A DNA stretch of 48,817 nt, from the NCBI GenBank assembly GCA_022360715.1, contig JAKSCG010000072.1, forward strand, positions 1 to 48,817, written 5' to 3'. The position numbers were made by a program, and so were the translations under genes. Source of the stretch: Halanaerobiales bacterium (GTDB taxonomy: Bacteria; Bacillota; Halanaerobiia; Halanaerobiales; DTU029). Of the stretch, positions 16,376 through 25,098 are shown piece after piece; position 1 is the first letter of the stretch, and the number at the start of each line of letters is the position of its first letter. A model generated the notes under the pieces. It was not told the origin of the DNA, did no database searches, and saw nothing but the letters and a program-made list of their open reading frames with translations.

Positions 16376-16942
16376 CTAGTCTAACCAAAATAATACATGA
16401 ACTTGATAGGTTTTATTAAATCTGGTTAAAGACCCTAAATTAATCGGTACATTATTTTTAATATGCTGTTTTTCTTTAGACCCATTCCAATCGTACATTA
16501 AAATATCTAAAGGGAGAGATTTTTTTGTCATGCTCACAGTATTCCAAAAACCGGTTCTAAAATAAAGCAAGTCCCTTTTATTTTCGTTATACTCGCCAAT
16601 TATTGAAAAAACGAGCTTTGTGTCTACTTTATCGCTCATAATAGTTTCCTGATTCACTTTTAGTCCGGTCTTAAAAAACTCATATATAGTATCCTTTTTC
16701 TCGCCATCTTGATATAAATCAACCCATAATTTGAAACCGGCAACACTTTCCATATGAATATTTTTAATATCAAAAGCAAATACTTCAAAGGCCCCCACGC
16801 ATCGCAAAAGGAATCTATCTCTATTTGTTAACTCTATGGGAATAATATATGGTTCTGTGTTATGTTTTGAATAAGATATATCATGATTTAGGGTAAGCAA
16901 ACAAAGAATTGTTAGCAAAAAAATCACAAATTTGAATTTCAT
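16376..16942 (-). CDS. Exported protein of unknown function
   Basis: A 188-residue protein that I do not recognise. An N-terminal signal peptide is clear (MKFKFVIFLLTILCLLTLN, possible cleavage near YSKHN). The rest is rich in beta-strand pattern with alternating charged and aromatic residues, and contains one cysteine in the mature part. AAAGGAGAGGAG lies about 14 nt from the ATG, rather far. It is followed by the two GNAT genes on the same strand. Confidence 0.55.
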   Translation of the reverse strand: MKFKFVIFLLTILCLLTLNHDISYSKHNTEPYIIPIELTNRDRFLLRCVGAFEVFAFDIKNIHMESVAGFKLWVDLYQDGEKKDTIYEFFKTGLKVNQETIMSDKVDTKLVFSIIGEYNENKRDLLYFRTGFWNTVSMTKKSLPLDILMYDWNGSKEKQHIKNNVPINLGSLTRFNKTYQVHVLFWLD

Positions 16943-17045
16943 AATTATATCAACTACTCCTCTCCTTTGCTAAAAATATACCGGCAGAATAAGTTAATAT
17001 ATTTGTATATTCTTACTATAACATATTTTACTATATACAACCATT

Positions 17046-17073
17046 AAAAAAACAGACTTTTCAGCCTGTTTTT
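17046..17073 (-). terminator. Terminator of the ring-opening hydrolase/AllFGH operon
   Basis: On the minus strand AACAGGCT-GAAA-AGTCTGTT forms an 8-bp stem (one G-T pair) with a GNRA tetraloop, extended by A-T pairs and followed by a run of seven T (17052-17046). It lies about 55 nt past the stop of allG. Confidence 0.85.
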
Positions 17074-17127
17074 CCGATCATGCCATTACTACTAGGCTAT
17101 TCAAACATACTTTTTGCATAACTTTTA

Positions 17128-18543
17128 CTATTCGATCTTTTGGGCTAAGGCAATTAATGCTTTTTCAAAACACTCTTTGGGGGGATGAACCAGTCCTGCT
17201 CCAATTTGACCGATCCCGGCTTTTTTATGGGCTATTCCAGTATTAATTATCGGGAGTATACCGGTGTGAATAACTTTGACCACATCAATGCCGATAGCTG
17301 TTCCTCTAAAATCCAGGCTAGGTATTGAATAATTCGTGTTTTCGCTTTCGGTAATTTCATACATTTGTCGACTATAATTTAGTGCATCTTCTACGCTTCC
17401 TCCAACAAATTGAACGATGGCCGGTGCCCCTCCCATCGCAAAACCCCCGATCCCGATCGTCTCGGTTATGGCACTATCCCCAATATCATAACTTGCATCA
17501 TCTCCCGTAAATCCTGGAAAGATTAAACCTTTGACCATGTTAGCTGGCCCTAAGAACCATTCCTTTTCTCCCAGCCCACTTACTTTAATACCAAATTCAA
17601 CCCCATTTCTGGCCATCGCCGTAACAACAGTTGAGCCTTTCACTCCGTGGCCGGCATCTAATGAAGCCTTACATGCCGACATTGAAAGGTTCAAAAAGAA
17701 ATGGTCATTTTCCTTAATAAATTGAAGTACCCGCTTTGTTACTGCTATATCTACCTCTGCTTCCAGGATTAACAAAGAAATTTCTTTAAAAAACAAACCG
17801 GTGGCCGCTCTATTTCTATTGTGACACTCATCTCCCATCTGGATCGCCTGGGCTATTATTGACTTAAGGTCTATTCCGGCTGTTGCTTTAAGCGCTTTTT
17901 TAAGAACCGGCGCAAATTCCTGTTCAATCCATTTAAGCCGCTTAATAACCTCTTCGTTAAAGGCACCATACCTTAATACTTTACCAAGACCTTCATTAAT
18001 AGTACAATAGGCCAGATTTCCCGCTGTTTTATTCTGAACAACAAATACCGGCATTGACGGTGAAATAATGCCGGCCATTGGACCTACGGCATTGTAATGA
18101 TGACAGGGTGCAAACTCTATTTCCCCTGCCGAAGCCAGCTTACTGGCTTCTTCTTCATTGGCAGCCTTTCCCTCATATATTAAAGCGCCTATGATCGCCC
18201 CACGCATTGGACCTGCCATATTTTCCCATTTTATCGGCGGGCCTGAATGAAGAATTGTCTTGTCAGTCATAGCCGGAATTACATTTATTGCTTTATCGAT
18301 ATCAACTAAGACCGGTTGTGCTTGTTTAATTATCTTCACCGTTTCCTGATTAGCCTTGCGGACTAACGGGTTGTTGAGCAGTTTATCGATCGCACTGATT
18401 AACTCCATATTTCCGCCAGCAGGTGGCTTCCAGTCTAACTGTATTACTTCAACACCCTGTGATGCTAAATCCTTTTGAAACTTATCTATTCCAATATTAA
18501 TAACCTTTAATTCACTTGAAAATAACCGGCTGATCTTGTTCAT
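17128..18543 (-). CDS. allG: DUF1116 protein, AllG-type subunit of oxamate carbamoyltransferase
   Basis: A 471-residue member of DUF1116 (E. coli YlbE/AllG). Known biology of the family: with FdrA (AllF) and AllH it forms the complex that phosphorolyses oxalurate to oxamate and carbamoyl phosphate. Conserved-looking blocks are GPPIKWENMAGPMRGA, CHHYNAVGPMAGIISPSMPVF, MGDECHNRNRAATGLF and IGIGGFAMGGAPAIVQFVGG. There is no membrane segment. It is last in the operon, 13 nt after fdrA, and is followed by a clear terminator. It is somewhat longer than the E. coli protein. The true substrate here may not be oxalurate, given the ring-opening hydrolase in the same run. Confidence 0.85.
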   Translation of the reverse strand: MNKISRLFSSELKVINIGIDKFQKDLASQGVEVIQLDWKPPAGGNMELISAIDKLLNNPLVRKANQETVKIIKQAQPVLVDIDKAINVIPAMTDKTILHSGPPIKWENMAGPMRGAIIGALIYEGKAANEEEASKLASAGEIEFAPCHHYNAVGPMAGIISPSMPVFVVQNKTAGNLAYCTINEGLGKVLRYGAFNEEVIKRLKWIEQEFAPVLKKALKATAGIDLKSIIAQAIQMGDECHNRNRAATGLFFKEISLLILEAEVDIAVTKRVLQFIKENDHFFLNLSMSACKASLDAGHGVKGSTVVTAMARNGVEFGIKVSGLGEKEWFLGPANMVKGLIFPGFTGDDASYDIGDSAITETIGIGGFAMGGAPAIVQFVGGSVEDALNYSRQMYEITESENTNYSIPSLDFRGTAIGIDVVKVIHTGILPIINTGIAHKKAGIGQIGAGLVHPPKECFEKALIALAQKIE

Positions 18544-18556
18544 TTGTTTCCCCCAA

Positions 18557-20092
18557 TTAAGAAAGTATTTTAGCAGCTATCTTGGCAGCTTCTATATTGC
18601 TAGCAGCGACTATTACTCCTGCTGCTTTAAGCTTTGCTTTTTGTTCGTCATAGTTTTGCCGATCTTGTTTTGTACCACAGATATATCCGATAAATATTAT
18701 ATGCCTACCTGCTTGAGCGGCATTTTCTTTAGCCTTTATAATCGCCGGAATCGTTATTCCCACCGGATCTTGGTGTGAACCAAATCCCAGTTCAAAGTCA
18801 AGCAAGATAACTCCGACACTTTGATCGTTTGCTTCCCTTGCAATTCTTTCCAGTCTGACGACAGGATCGATCATGGGATGAGGTCTGCCTAATGTAAACT
18901 GATCGTCACCTAGATCCAGTAGGACATTGCCTTCCACCTTTGTTAGATCGAGAATTTTATCTTCGCCTTTTTCCGCTACATTGCTTTTTACTCCGGCAAG
19001 ATGCTTTCTTAATATATATAAAGCCTCTGCACATAATGTCCCCCCGCAGAAAAGACCCCGCAAAAATCTTTGCTCTTTGTTCAATCTTTTTTTCGCTGCA
19101 ACGATAATCTGAGCTAATTCTTCTTTATTACTAGCAACCTGTTCTTTTATTCCGGCTAACTTGACTGCTTTTTTGGCGGCAGCTTCTAAACTATCGGCAA
19201 AGACTGCCCCCACTTTTTCCGTTTCAACCGGATTTCCATTTATAAAACATACTACCACTGGTTTTTTTATGTCCTTTAAAATACTTAAAATCGCTACTTC
19301 AACACTTTTAGCCGGCGGCTTTGATATTAATACAATAACTTCTGTAAGATCATCTTGCCAAAGGGCCTTTAACCCTTGGATCATCATGATACCGCCAATC
19401 TCTTCCCGGAGATCGCGACCCCCGGTTCCAATTGCTTGAGAAATGGTCCCTCCGAACTTATCAATTAAAACCATTACTTCCTGTAAGCCGGTTCCTGATG
19501 CACTAACCAAACCAATATTCCCTTTTTTAACCTTATTAGCAAAACATAGCCCAATGTTATTAATTACGGCTGTACCACAATCTGGTCCCATCACTAAAAG
19601 ATTCTTCTCTCGCCCATACTCCTTCAGGGCCTTTTCTTGTTCTATTGTTACATTATTACTAAAGATCATCACATGAAGACCGTTATCTAAAGCTGTTCTG
19701 GCTTCCCTTGCTGCATATTCCCCCGGGACTGATATTATTGCTAAATTTGCCTCCGGCATTGTCTCTAGAGCCGAGGTCATTGTTGCCGGGACTTGCTCTT
19801 TTCTCTTCTTCTGTTTGGTAGTTGAAGTAAGAAACTCTTCAACTAACTTAAAGGCCTGCTCATATCGTTCCCCGGAGATTGCTTTAATGGCAATAATAAG
19901 GTCATTGTCACCACATTGCTCAACTCCCGCGGTAAACATCCCGGTGGCGGCTAAGAGTTCTTTATTCATTTTGGTCGCCATCGCAACTACTGCTTCTTCT
20001 ACACCTTCTATATCCGATAATTTGCTCGATAAAGACATTAAAGTGACTGAATCATAATACTCATTTTTTTTGATAATAGTTTTTGATAACAT
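18557..20092 (-). CDS. fdrA: FdrA (AllF), acyl-CoA-synthetase-like carbamoyltransferase subunit
   Basis: A 511-residue FdrA-family protein, related to succinyl-CoA synthetase subunits. It has an N-terminal ferredoxin-like/CoA-binding region, then a Rossmann part with VMGPDCGTAVINNIG and LVSASGTGLQEVMVLIDKFGGTISQAIGTGGRDL, then a ligase-like C-terminal region (VGVILLDFELGFGSHQDPVG, IFIGYICGTKQDRQNY). In E. coli FdrA is a subunit of oxamate carbamoyltransferase. GGAGG lies 7 nt before the ATG. Its start overlaps the end of the DUF2877 gene by 32 nt, which suggests coupled translation of the complex. Confidence 0.88.
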   Translation of the reverse strand: MLSKTIIKKNEYYDSVTLMSLSSKLSDIEGVEEAVVAMATKMNKELLAATGMFTAGVEQCGDNDLIIAIKAISGERYEQAFKLVEEFLTSTTKQKKRKEQVPATMTSALETMPEANLAIISVPGEYAAREARTALDNGLHVMIFSNNVTIEQEKALKEYGREKNLLVMGPDCGTAVINNIGLCFANKVKKGNIGLVSASGTGLQEVMVLIDKFGGTISQAIGTGGRDLREEIGGIMMIQGLKALWQDDLTEVIVLISKPPAKSVEVAILSILKDIKKPVVVCFINGNPVETEKVGAVFADSLEAAAKKAVKLAGIKEQVASNKEELAQIIVAAKKRLNKEQRFLRGLFCGGTLCAEALYILRKHLAGVKSNVAEKGEDKILDLTKVEGNVLLDLGDDQFTLGRPHPMIDPVVRLERIAREANDQSVGVILLDFELGFGSHQDPVGITIPAIIKAKENAAQAGRHIIFIGYICGTKQDRQNYDEQKAKLKAAGVIVAASNIEAAKIAAKILS

Positions 20093-21062
20093 CTATCTGC
20101 CTCCATTTACCCAAAATATCTAAACCATACATTAACCCGATAACTACTCCGATCGATAAGTCAGTCCCTGATGAGAAGCCCATCGAAAAGACCTGCTTAA
20201 TTTTATGAACCAGGTGCAAATCTTCACTATCAACCAGTCCACCGATCAAATCCTTTAGGTTTTCACTTATTCTCCCTTCAAGACTGGCCCTGATCATTGT
20301 TAAACTAAGCTCAGTTGTCGATAAGTCGTTATTTTTTAAAATCTCTTTTATTTGCTGCAAAGTCAAGCTGACTTTTGGTTCCTGAATAAGATTTAAGACT
20401 GATATAAATCCGCTTATAAAATCATCCCCGGCGGGGGTAAGTCCATTACCAAGACCGATTATTGATAATATGCTATCTTTTAACCCTTTCGCCTGATTAT
20501 TGAGCTTGAATAAAAAACTGCCAATCCGCCGATCAAGTTCTTTTTCTAGGTGTGATGGTGTGGACAACCGCTTTAAATGACCATGATTCCTTAGATAATA
20601 ATACTTTCCTCCCCCATTAACCCCACTGAGCAATAAGCACTTATTATATATTTTAATATTTTTCTTGAATAGAGAGACAGTGGTTTGATCAGGGTATATT
20701 TTAAGTTTTTCCGGTTCCCATAATTCTCTCTGCTCAAACTTTATTATAAAGGCCCCTTTAATTTCTAAAGAGCCATTTTTAATAATTACCGCTTGACCAA
20801 CACTTATCGGCAACTCCAAAAAGTTATCAAATCCTGATTGATCTACTCTGATCGAGTATGGTTGATTATCAATATCCCTTTGCAATATGCTATATATTTG
20901 CTGATTGTGGTCTTGAAAATTAACAACCCTTTTAAATACACTATGAACCTGGCCGATCATCACCGCTTCTTTTTTTATGCTGTTTAGGAATGAATTAAAG
21001 CCGGTATCTAAAGAAAGAGCAAAACAAACAGCCCTTTTGCTTCTTTCTGCTTGACTATTCAT
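20061..21062 (-). CDS. allH: DUF2877 protein, AllH-type subunit
   Basis: A 333-residue DUF2877 protein (E. coli YlbF/AllH), third component of the FdrA/AllG complex. The family hallmark is the glycine-rich LSIIGLGNGLTPAGDDFISGFISVL, here in the C-terminal half, followed by LSTTELSLTMIRASLEG. GAGGGAG precedes the ATG. It is longer than the E. coli protein. It follows the NCS2 permease by 27 nt and overlaps fdrA. All three subunits are therefore present and adjacent, in the order allH-fdrA-allG. Confidence 0.85.
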   Translation of the reverse strand: MNSQAERSKRAVCFALSLDTGFNSFLNSIKKEAVMIGQVHSVFKRVVNFQDHNQQIYSILQRDIDNQPYSIRVDQSGFDNFLELPISVGQAVIIKNGSLEIKGAFIIKFEQRELWEPEKLKIYPDQTTVSLFKKNIKIYNKCLLLSGVNGGGKYYYLRNHGHLKRLSTPSHLEKELDRRIGSFLFKLNNQAKGLKDSILSIIGLGNGLTPAGDDFISGFISVLNLIQEPKVSLTLQQIKEILKNNDLSTTELSLTMIRASLEGRISENLKDLIGGLVDSEDLHLVHKIKQVFSMGFSSGTDLSIGVVIGLMYGLDILGKWRQIDVIKNYYQKK

Positions 21063-21089
21063 TATAGCTCCCTCTCTAACACCAGATTT

Positions 21090-22391
21090 TTACTTGTTTT
21101 CCGGGATCAACAGGTTTAGAATTATGGCTATTAAGGCAGCGGGGCCTACCCCGGATGTCAGGAAAAACCGTAGATCCCTCGGCAGTTGTTGTGTAGCCTC
21201 CGGTACTAAGTTTAGACCAACCCCTAGCCCGATTGATAAAGCAATGATTAAAATATTCCTGCTATCTAAATTAATATCTTTTAATAAAGATAACCCCGAT
21301 ACAGCTACCATCGAAAACATCGCAATCGATGCCCCTCCCAAAACCGGCTCGGGCATGATCGCTATTAATGCCCCAAATTTCGGTAGTATTGCTAAAGTAA
21401 CCAGGATAATTCCGCCAATCTTTACGCTATACCTGCTAAAGACACCAGTTAAATTTACTACCCCGATATTTTGCGTATAGGAGGTATTGGGGAATGCATT
21501 GAAGATAGCAGAAATACTGCTTCCTAAGCCATCGGCAATTACTCCCCCGCTCATTTCTTGTTCAGTAGCTGCTCTCCCTTCCGCACCGATCGTGACTGCC
21601 GAAATATCACCAATAGTCTCAATCGCGGTTGCAATATACATAAAGAGCATCGCTATTATTGCTGCCGGTTGGAAAGACCACTTATACTGAAGTGGCGTAG
21701 GAAATGAAACCCAACTTGATTCCAGGATTGGACTTAAATCAATTATTCCTAGGAAAAAGGATATTGTATATCCAACGATCAAGCCCATTAAAATCGATAA
21801 GGATTTAAAAAGTTTCTTCTTGCTTTGATTAAATAAAATGATTGTAAGCAAAACCATTGTTGAAATAAATAGGCTTGTCAGATTCCCCATATCGGTCTTT
21901 CCACCAGCCGCCTGTCTAATCCCCACAGGGATCAGGGTAATCCCTATTGTTAAGACTACAATCCCTGCTATTAAAGGAGTAAATATTTTTTTTAGTCTAA
22001 GCAAATTCTTACCTAATACTACTTCAAATAATCCCCCAATGAAACTGGCTCCTAAAACTGCCCCTATTCCGAAATTGCTAGCTATCACCAAAATCGTTGG
22101 GATAAAAGCATTGCTGGTGCCCATAACTATCGGCAAGCCGGAGCCAATTCCTTTGTACTTTGTTACCTGAATGAGCGTAGTTATCCCCGCCGTTAGTAAA
22201 GCACATTGAATCAAAAAAGTAGTTTCACTAGCCGACAACGCTAAGATCGAAGATAGCAAAATTGGTACTGTTATATTAGCTGCAAACATGGCTAAGACAT
22301 GTTGAAAGGCGATCGGTATTCCCTTTAATAAGCCGGGTTTATCTTCAATGCCATAAATAATATCAATTCTATTGGCTTTATCTTTCATCAT
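21090..22391 (-). CDS. NCS2 nucleobase permease (uracil/xanthine type)
   Basis: A 433-residue integral membrane protein of the NCS2/NAT family with about 14 helices. Family signs are the early AFQHVLAMFAANITVPILL, the amphipathic region AIETIGDISAV with its conserved acidic residue, and SYTQNIGVVNLTGVFSR. Members import uracil, xanthine, urate or related rings with protons. AAAGGGA precedes the ATG-ATG start. Its place in an operon with a cyanurate/barbiturate-type ring hydrolase suggests it brings in that hydrolase's cyclic substrate. Confidence 0.9.
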   Translation of the reverse strand: MMKDKANRIDIIYGIEDKPGLLKGIPIAFQHVLAMFAANITVPILLSSILALSASETTFLIQCALLTAGITTLIQVTKYKGIGSGLPIVMGTSNAFIPTILVIASNFGIGAVLGASFIGGLFEVVLGKNLLRLKKIFTPLIAGIVVLTIGITLIPVGIRQAAGGKTDMGNLTSLFISTMVLLTIILFNQSKKKLFKSLSILMGLIVGYTISFFLGIIDLSPILESSWVSFPTPLQYKWSFQPAAIIAMLFMYIATAIETIGDISAVTIGAEGRAATEQEMSGGVIADGLGSSISAIFNAFPNTSYTQNIGVVNLTGVFSRYSVKIGGIILVTLAILPKFGALIAIMPEPVLGGASIAMFSMVAVSGLSLLKDINLDSRNILIIALSIGLGVGLNLVPEATQQLPRDLRFFLTSGVGPAALIAIILNLLIPENK

Positions 22392-22454
22392 ATTGCATCC
22401 CTTTCAATCCGCATAAGAGAGCGTATTAATAATCGACTGAGCATTCCGGCCTCT

Positions 22455-23702
22455 TTATATGATCACAATACTTATCAAGATTAATAAAACTAATGACCCT
22501 AAAATATATTTGACATTGCCTTTTATAACATCAATTATTTCCAGTTCAAAACCTTTAGCTAAAGCAGCCACATTTATTTGAACGGGACTGACCTGTGTTC
22601 CCAAGCCGGCAGCTATCGCTACCAGTCCCATCGCTTCCGACGGCAATCCTAATACTGCCAGAGTCGGCAAGACTAAGGTCAACACCCCGGCACAGAATGC
22701 CCCGGCCGGAATAGCAATTAAGAAAGCAATGATCATGGCCACCGGTACTATAATTGTTTGCGGGGCATTTCCGGCGATTGCCGCCAATTGTTCAAATGTC
22801 CCCAGCTCGGCGATTATGTTAATAAACCCAAGAAAGATCCCGACAGAAAATAAAGTAGTTAAGATAAACTTTGAACCATCTACCAATGCTTCGGAAGTAT
22901 CATTAGTATTTAACGGTGTAAAAATAACCGTTAAAATACTGGTAAATATCACCGCAGTCACCGGTGTAAATATGGTGATTCCGATTAATGAATTAATTCG
23001 GCTCCCTGCTATCACCATGATCAGTAAGGCCAAAGCAGGTATAGCTTTTTTCCACAGCAATGAAGTCTTCTCTTGTTCTTCTTTTACTACCGCTTTTTTG
23101 TTAACCGTTAGTGCACCTCTTTTATAAACTCCATATATTGCCAGTCCGGCTGCTAACAGAAAAAATACAATTGTAAGTGGTCTCATTGCCGCGGCATGGG
23201 CAATTATTTCCCTACCTGCGCTTTCTGCCGCTAAGGCTGTTTCCGTTGAAGCCGGTGATGTTGTAAAGCCGACAGCTGTAGCAATTGCCATTGCTGCAAT
23301 TATCTCCGGAATGGCCCCAAAAGCGGTGGCGATTAATGGTGCTGTTACCATTGTATTGCCGGCTCCCATTCCCGCCATGTAAGTGGCAAAGGCCTGAATC
23401 AATACCATAATTCCGGCTAAAATACTTATTTTACCCTTTAAGCCCCGCTTAGCTAATTCGACCAATGATTGAATACTCCCGCCCCTGGCAACCATTGCTG
23501 CTGTAGCGGCATAGAGAATCGGCACTGTGATTCCTAACATACTGGATACTCCTTTTATGAAGATACCGCTTACCGAGCCAATGCTGATTCTGCCAATAAT
23601 TATCGCTAAAGCCCCTCCGCATAATCCCGCAAATAGCATATGCTTCCTTTTAAATAATAAAACCAGAATAAGTATTAATGGTAAAATATTAACTAATAAC
23701 AT
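22455..23702 (-). CDS. Carboxylate-type transporter, ion-transporter superfamily (GntP/DcuC-like)
   Basis: A 415-residue membrane protein with about 11-12 helices and an internal two-fold character, as in the ion-transporter superfamily that moves organic acids (GntP, DcuC, CitMHS). Conserved-looking hairpin loops are MAGMGAGNTMVTAPL and GFTTSPASTETALAAE in the first half, and AGAFCAGVLTLVLP and GLGTQVSPVQINVAAL in the second. AAGGAGGGG precedes the ATG. In this operon it could import the substrate or, more likely, export or exchange the acid or amide product. I cannot assign the exact family. Confidence 0.7.
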   Translation of the reverse strand: MLLVNILPLILILVLLFKRKHMLFAGLCGGALAIIIGRISIGSVSGIFIKGVSSMLGITVPILYAATAAMVARGGSIQSLVELAKRGLKGKISILAGIMVLIQAFATYMAGMGAGNTMVTAPLIATAFGAIPEIIAAMAIATAVGFTTSPASTETALAAESAGREIIAHAAAMRPLTIVFFLLAAGLAIYGVYKRGALTVNKKAVVKEEQEKTSLLWKKAIPALALLIMVIAGSRINSLIGITIFTPVTAVIFTSILTVIFTPLNTNDTSEALVDGSKFILTTLFSVGIFLGFINIIAELGTFEQLAAIAGNAPQTIIVPVAMIIAFLIAIPAGAFCAGVLTLVLPTLAVLGLPSEAMGLVAIAAGLGTQVSPVQINVAALAKGFELEIIDVIKGNVKYILGSLVLLILISIVII

Positions 23703-23768
23703 CTTTCCCCTCCTTCAATGATTTCCGGCATATCTTTTAAATTTTCCGAATTGTCCGAAGACAAAAGA

Positions 23769-24878
23769 CTATTTTTGGATAATTACGGCGACTGGCCCTC
23801 CACCGGCCGGACCCTGATGTTCTGCCCCACCAGATACATAAACCATCGGATCTCCAACAATTGAAGCTAGCACACCATTAACCACTGCTCTAGCATGACG
23901 AGTATGATTTATATCCGAATCAGTCAACATGGTAGTTCTTCTGTTTCTAACATAGCCGTCTGGTGATGCTTCTGCTTTAGCAAATACATTGACTATGCGC
24001 TTTTTATCTTCTGCTGTTGGTAATTGATCTAGAGCAAGCCCACTATTTTTTATTGCCTCAATAACCCCTTCCAGGTCGATCGCATCCTTCATTATACTGT
24101 GGCCGATGCGATAGTTGCTAACCGACTGTTGTGAATTCCCCATCAATATAATCTCACAATTCATTAGCTCAACCCCAGCCGAAGTAGAAGCAACTTCTGA
24201 ATACAGTGACCAATCCTTTAAAATTGATCCTTCGGTCACCTTGACTTGATCAACCTCATTTAAAGCCACCGCTACTCCAAGGGCAGAAGCACCCCGTGAG
24301 TATCCCATTGATTTATAAGTATCTTCAACAACAACTGTTTTTCCTCTTGCTTTCGCCTCCAGAATTCTATCCGAAGTTAATAAAGGGCATTTTATCTGGA
24401 CAAAATGAACATCCTCCTTTTGCTCAATCCCGGCTGACTCCATAAGTTGAAGCATTACTTTTTCTACTTCTTTGACCATAATTAACGTACCTATTTCCTC
24501 GGGTAAAAAGTCGCGAGTAAACCCAACACTAACTATTAAAGACTTATCTTTTCCTGATTTTTTCCCGCTGTTTATTTCCCGCTTAGTAAAAATAGTAGCA
24601 TGTGGAGTCATAACCCCCTCAGTTCCGCCGGACATAACAAATGCAATCTCTTTTTCAACCTCATCTTCGGTTTTACCGAGTGCTTTTGCTAAAAAACCCC
24701 TGAATGCGGATGTACAAAAGCCTCTAGTAAAATCATTTACACAACCGTTACCTTCTGTCTTTCCCAGAATAGCTATGATTTCCTCCGGGATAATCTCGCC
24801 CTTCTCAATTAATTCTTTTAAGCCAAGTACATCATCAGGTGCCGACATAGGAATTTTAAAGACATTTATCTCACTCAT
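23769..24878 (-). CDS. Ring-opening amidohydrolase (cyanuric acid hydrolase/barbiturase family)
   Basis: A 369-residue enzyme of the AtzD/barbiturase fold, which has three pseudo-repeats each giving one Lys and one Ser to a central active site. The three pairs are visible: Lys40 (GKTEGNG) with Ser83 (VMSGGTEG), Lys163 (VQIKCPL) with Ser231 ([10 protein letters not shown]), and Lys301 (FAKAEAS) with Ser349 ([15 protein letters not shown]). The family hydrolyses cyclic imides: cyanurate to carboxybiuret or barbiturate to ureidomalonate. The start is ATG 24878 (AAAGGGGGGAGGGG upstream); this matches the family length, and the longer frame to 24920 does not. It is first of six genes with permeases and AllH-FdrA-AllG. 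The exact substrate is open. Confidence 0.9.
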   Translation of the reverse strand: MSEINVFKIPMSAPDDVLGLKELIEKGEIIPEEIIAILGKTEGNGCVNDFTRGFCTSAFRGFLAKALGKTEDEVEKEIAFVMSGGTEGVMTPHATIFTKREINSGKKSGKDKSLIVSVGFTRDFLPEEIGTLIMVKEVEKVMLQLMESAGIEQKEDVHFVQIKCPLLTSDRILEAKARGKTVVVEDTYKSMGYSRGASALGVAVALNEVDQVKVTEGSILKDWSLYSEVASTSAGVELMNCEIILMGNSQQSVSNYRIGHSIMKDAIDLEGVIEAIKNSGLALDQLPTAEDKKRIVNVFAKAEASPDGYVRNRRTTMLTDSDINHTRHARAVVNGVLASIVGDPMVYVSGGAEHQGPAGGGPVAVIIQK

Positions 24879-24936
24879 TTGTATTAACCCCTCCCCCCTT
24901 TGTAATGCTTTAAAGGACACCTTTCTATATAAAAGA

Positions 24937-24979
24937 TACTCAATTTAAAATTTTGAATAAATATTCTTTTGACTTAAGT
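24937..24979. promoter_or_regulatory. Candidate control region of the ring-opening hydrolase operon
   Basis: It contains an imperfect inverted repeat TACTCAA (24937-24943) / TTGAATA (24953-24959), with six of seven pairs, and a palindrome ACTTAAGT (24972-24979). It lies about 60-100 nt ahead of the hydrolase start and behind the PucR terminator. No convincing -35/-10 pair could be chosen. Confidence 0.3.
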
Positions 24980-25019
24980 ATAACATACCTTTTATATTAC
25001 TTCATCGTCATAACTAGAC

Positions 25020-25064
25020 AAAAAAAACCACTAAACTTGTTAATAATCAACAATTATAATGGTT
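25020..25064 (-). terminator. Terminator of the PucR-type regulator gene
   Basis: On the minus strand AACCA pairs with TGGTT and an inner TTGTT with AACAA, followed by eight T (25027-25020). It separates the regulator transcript from the hydrolase operon. Confidence 0.65.
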
Positions 25065-25098
25065 CTAAAATCATTTTACTTGTAACAAATTTATATGA

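Noticed and set aside
21094..23721. Several plus-strand open frames of 60-130 codons opposite the NCS2 and carboxylate transporter genes
   Set aside because: They mirror hydrophobic coding on the minus strand, lack ribosome binding sites and read like antisense of membrane proteins.
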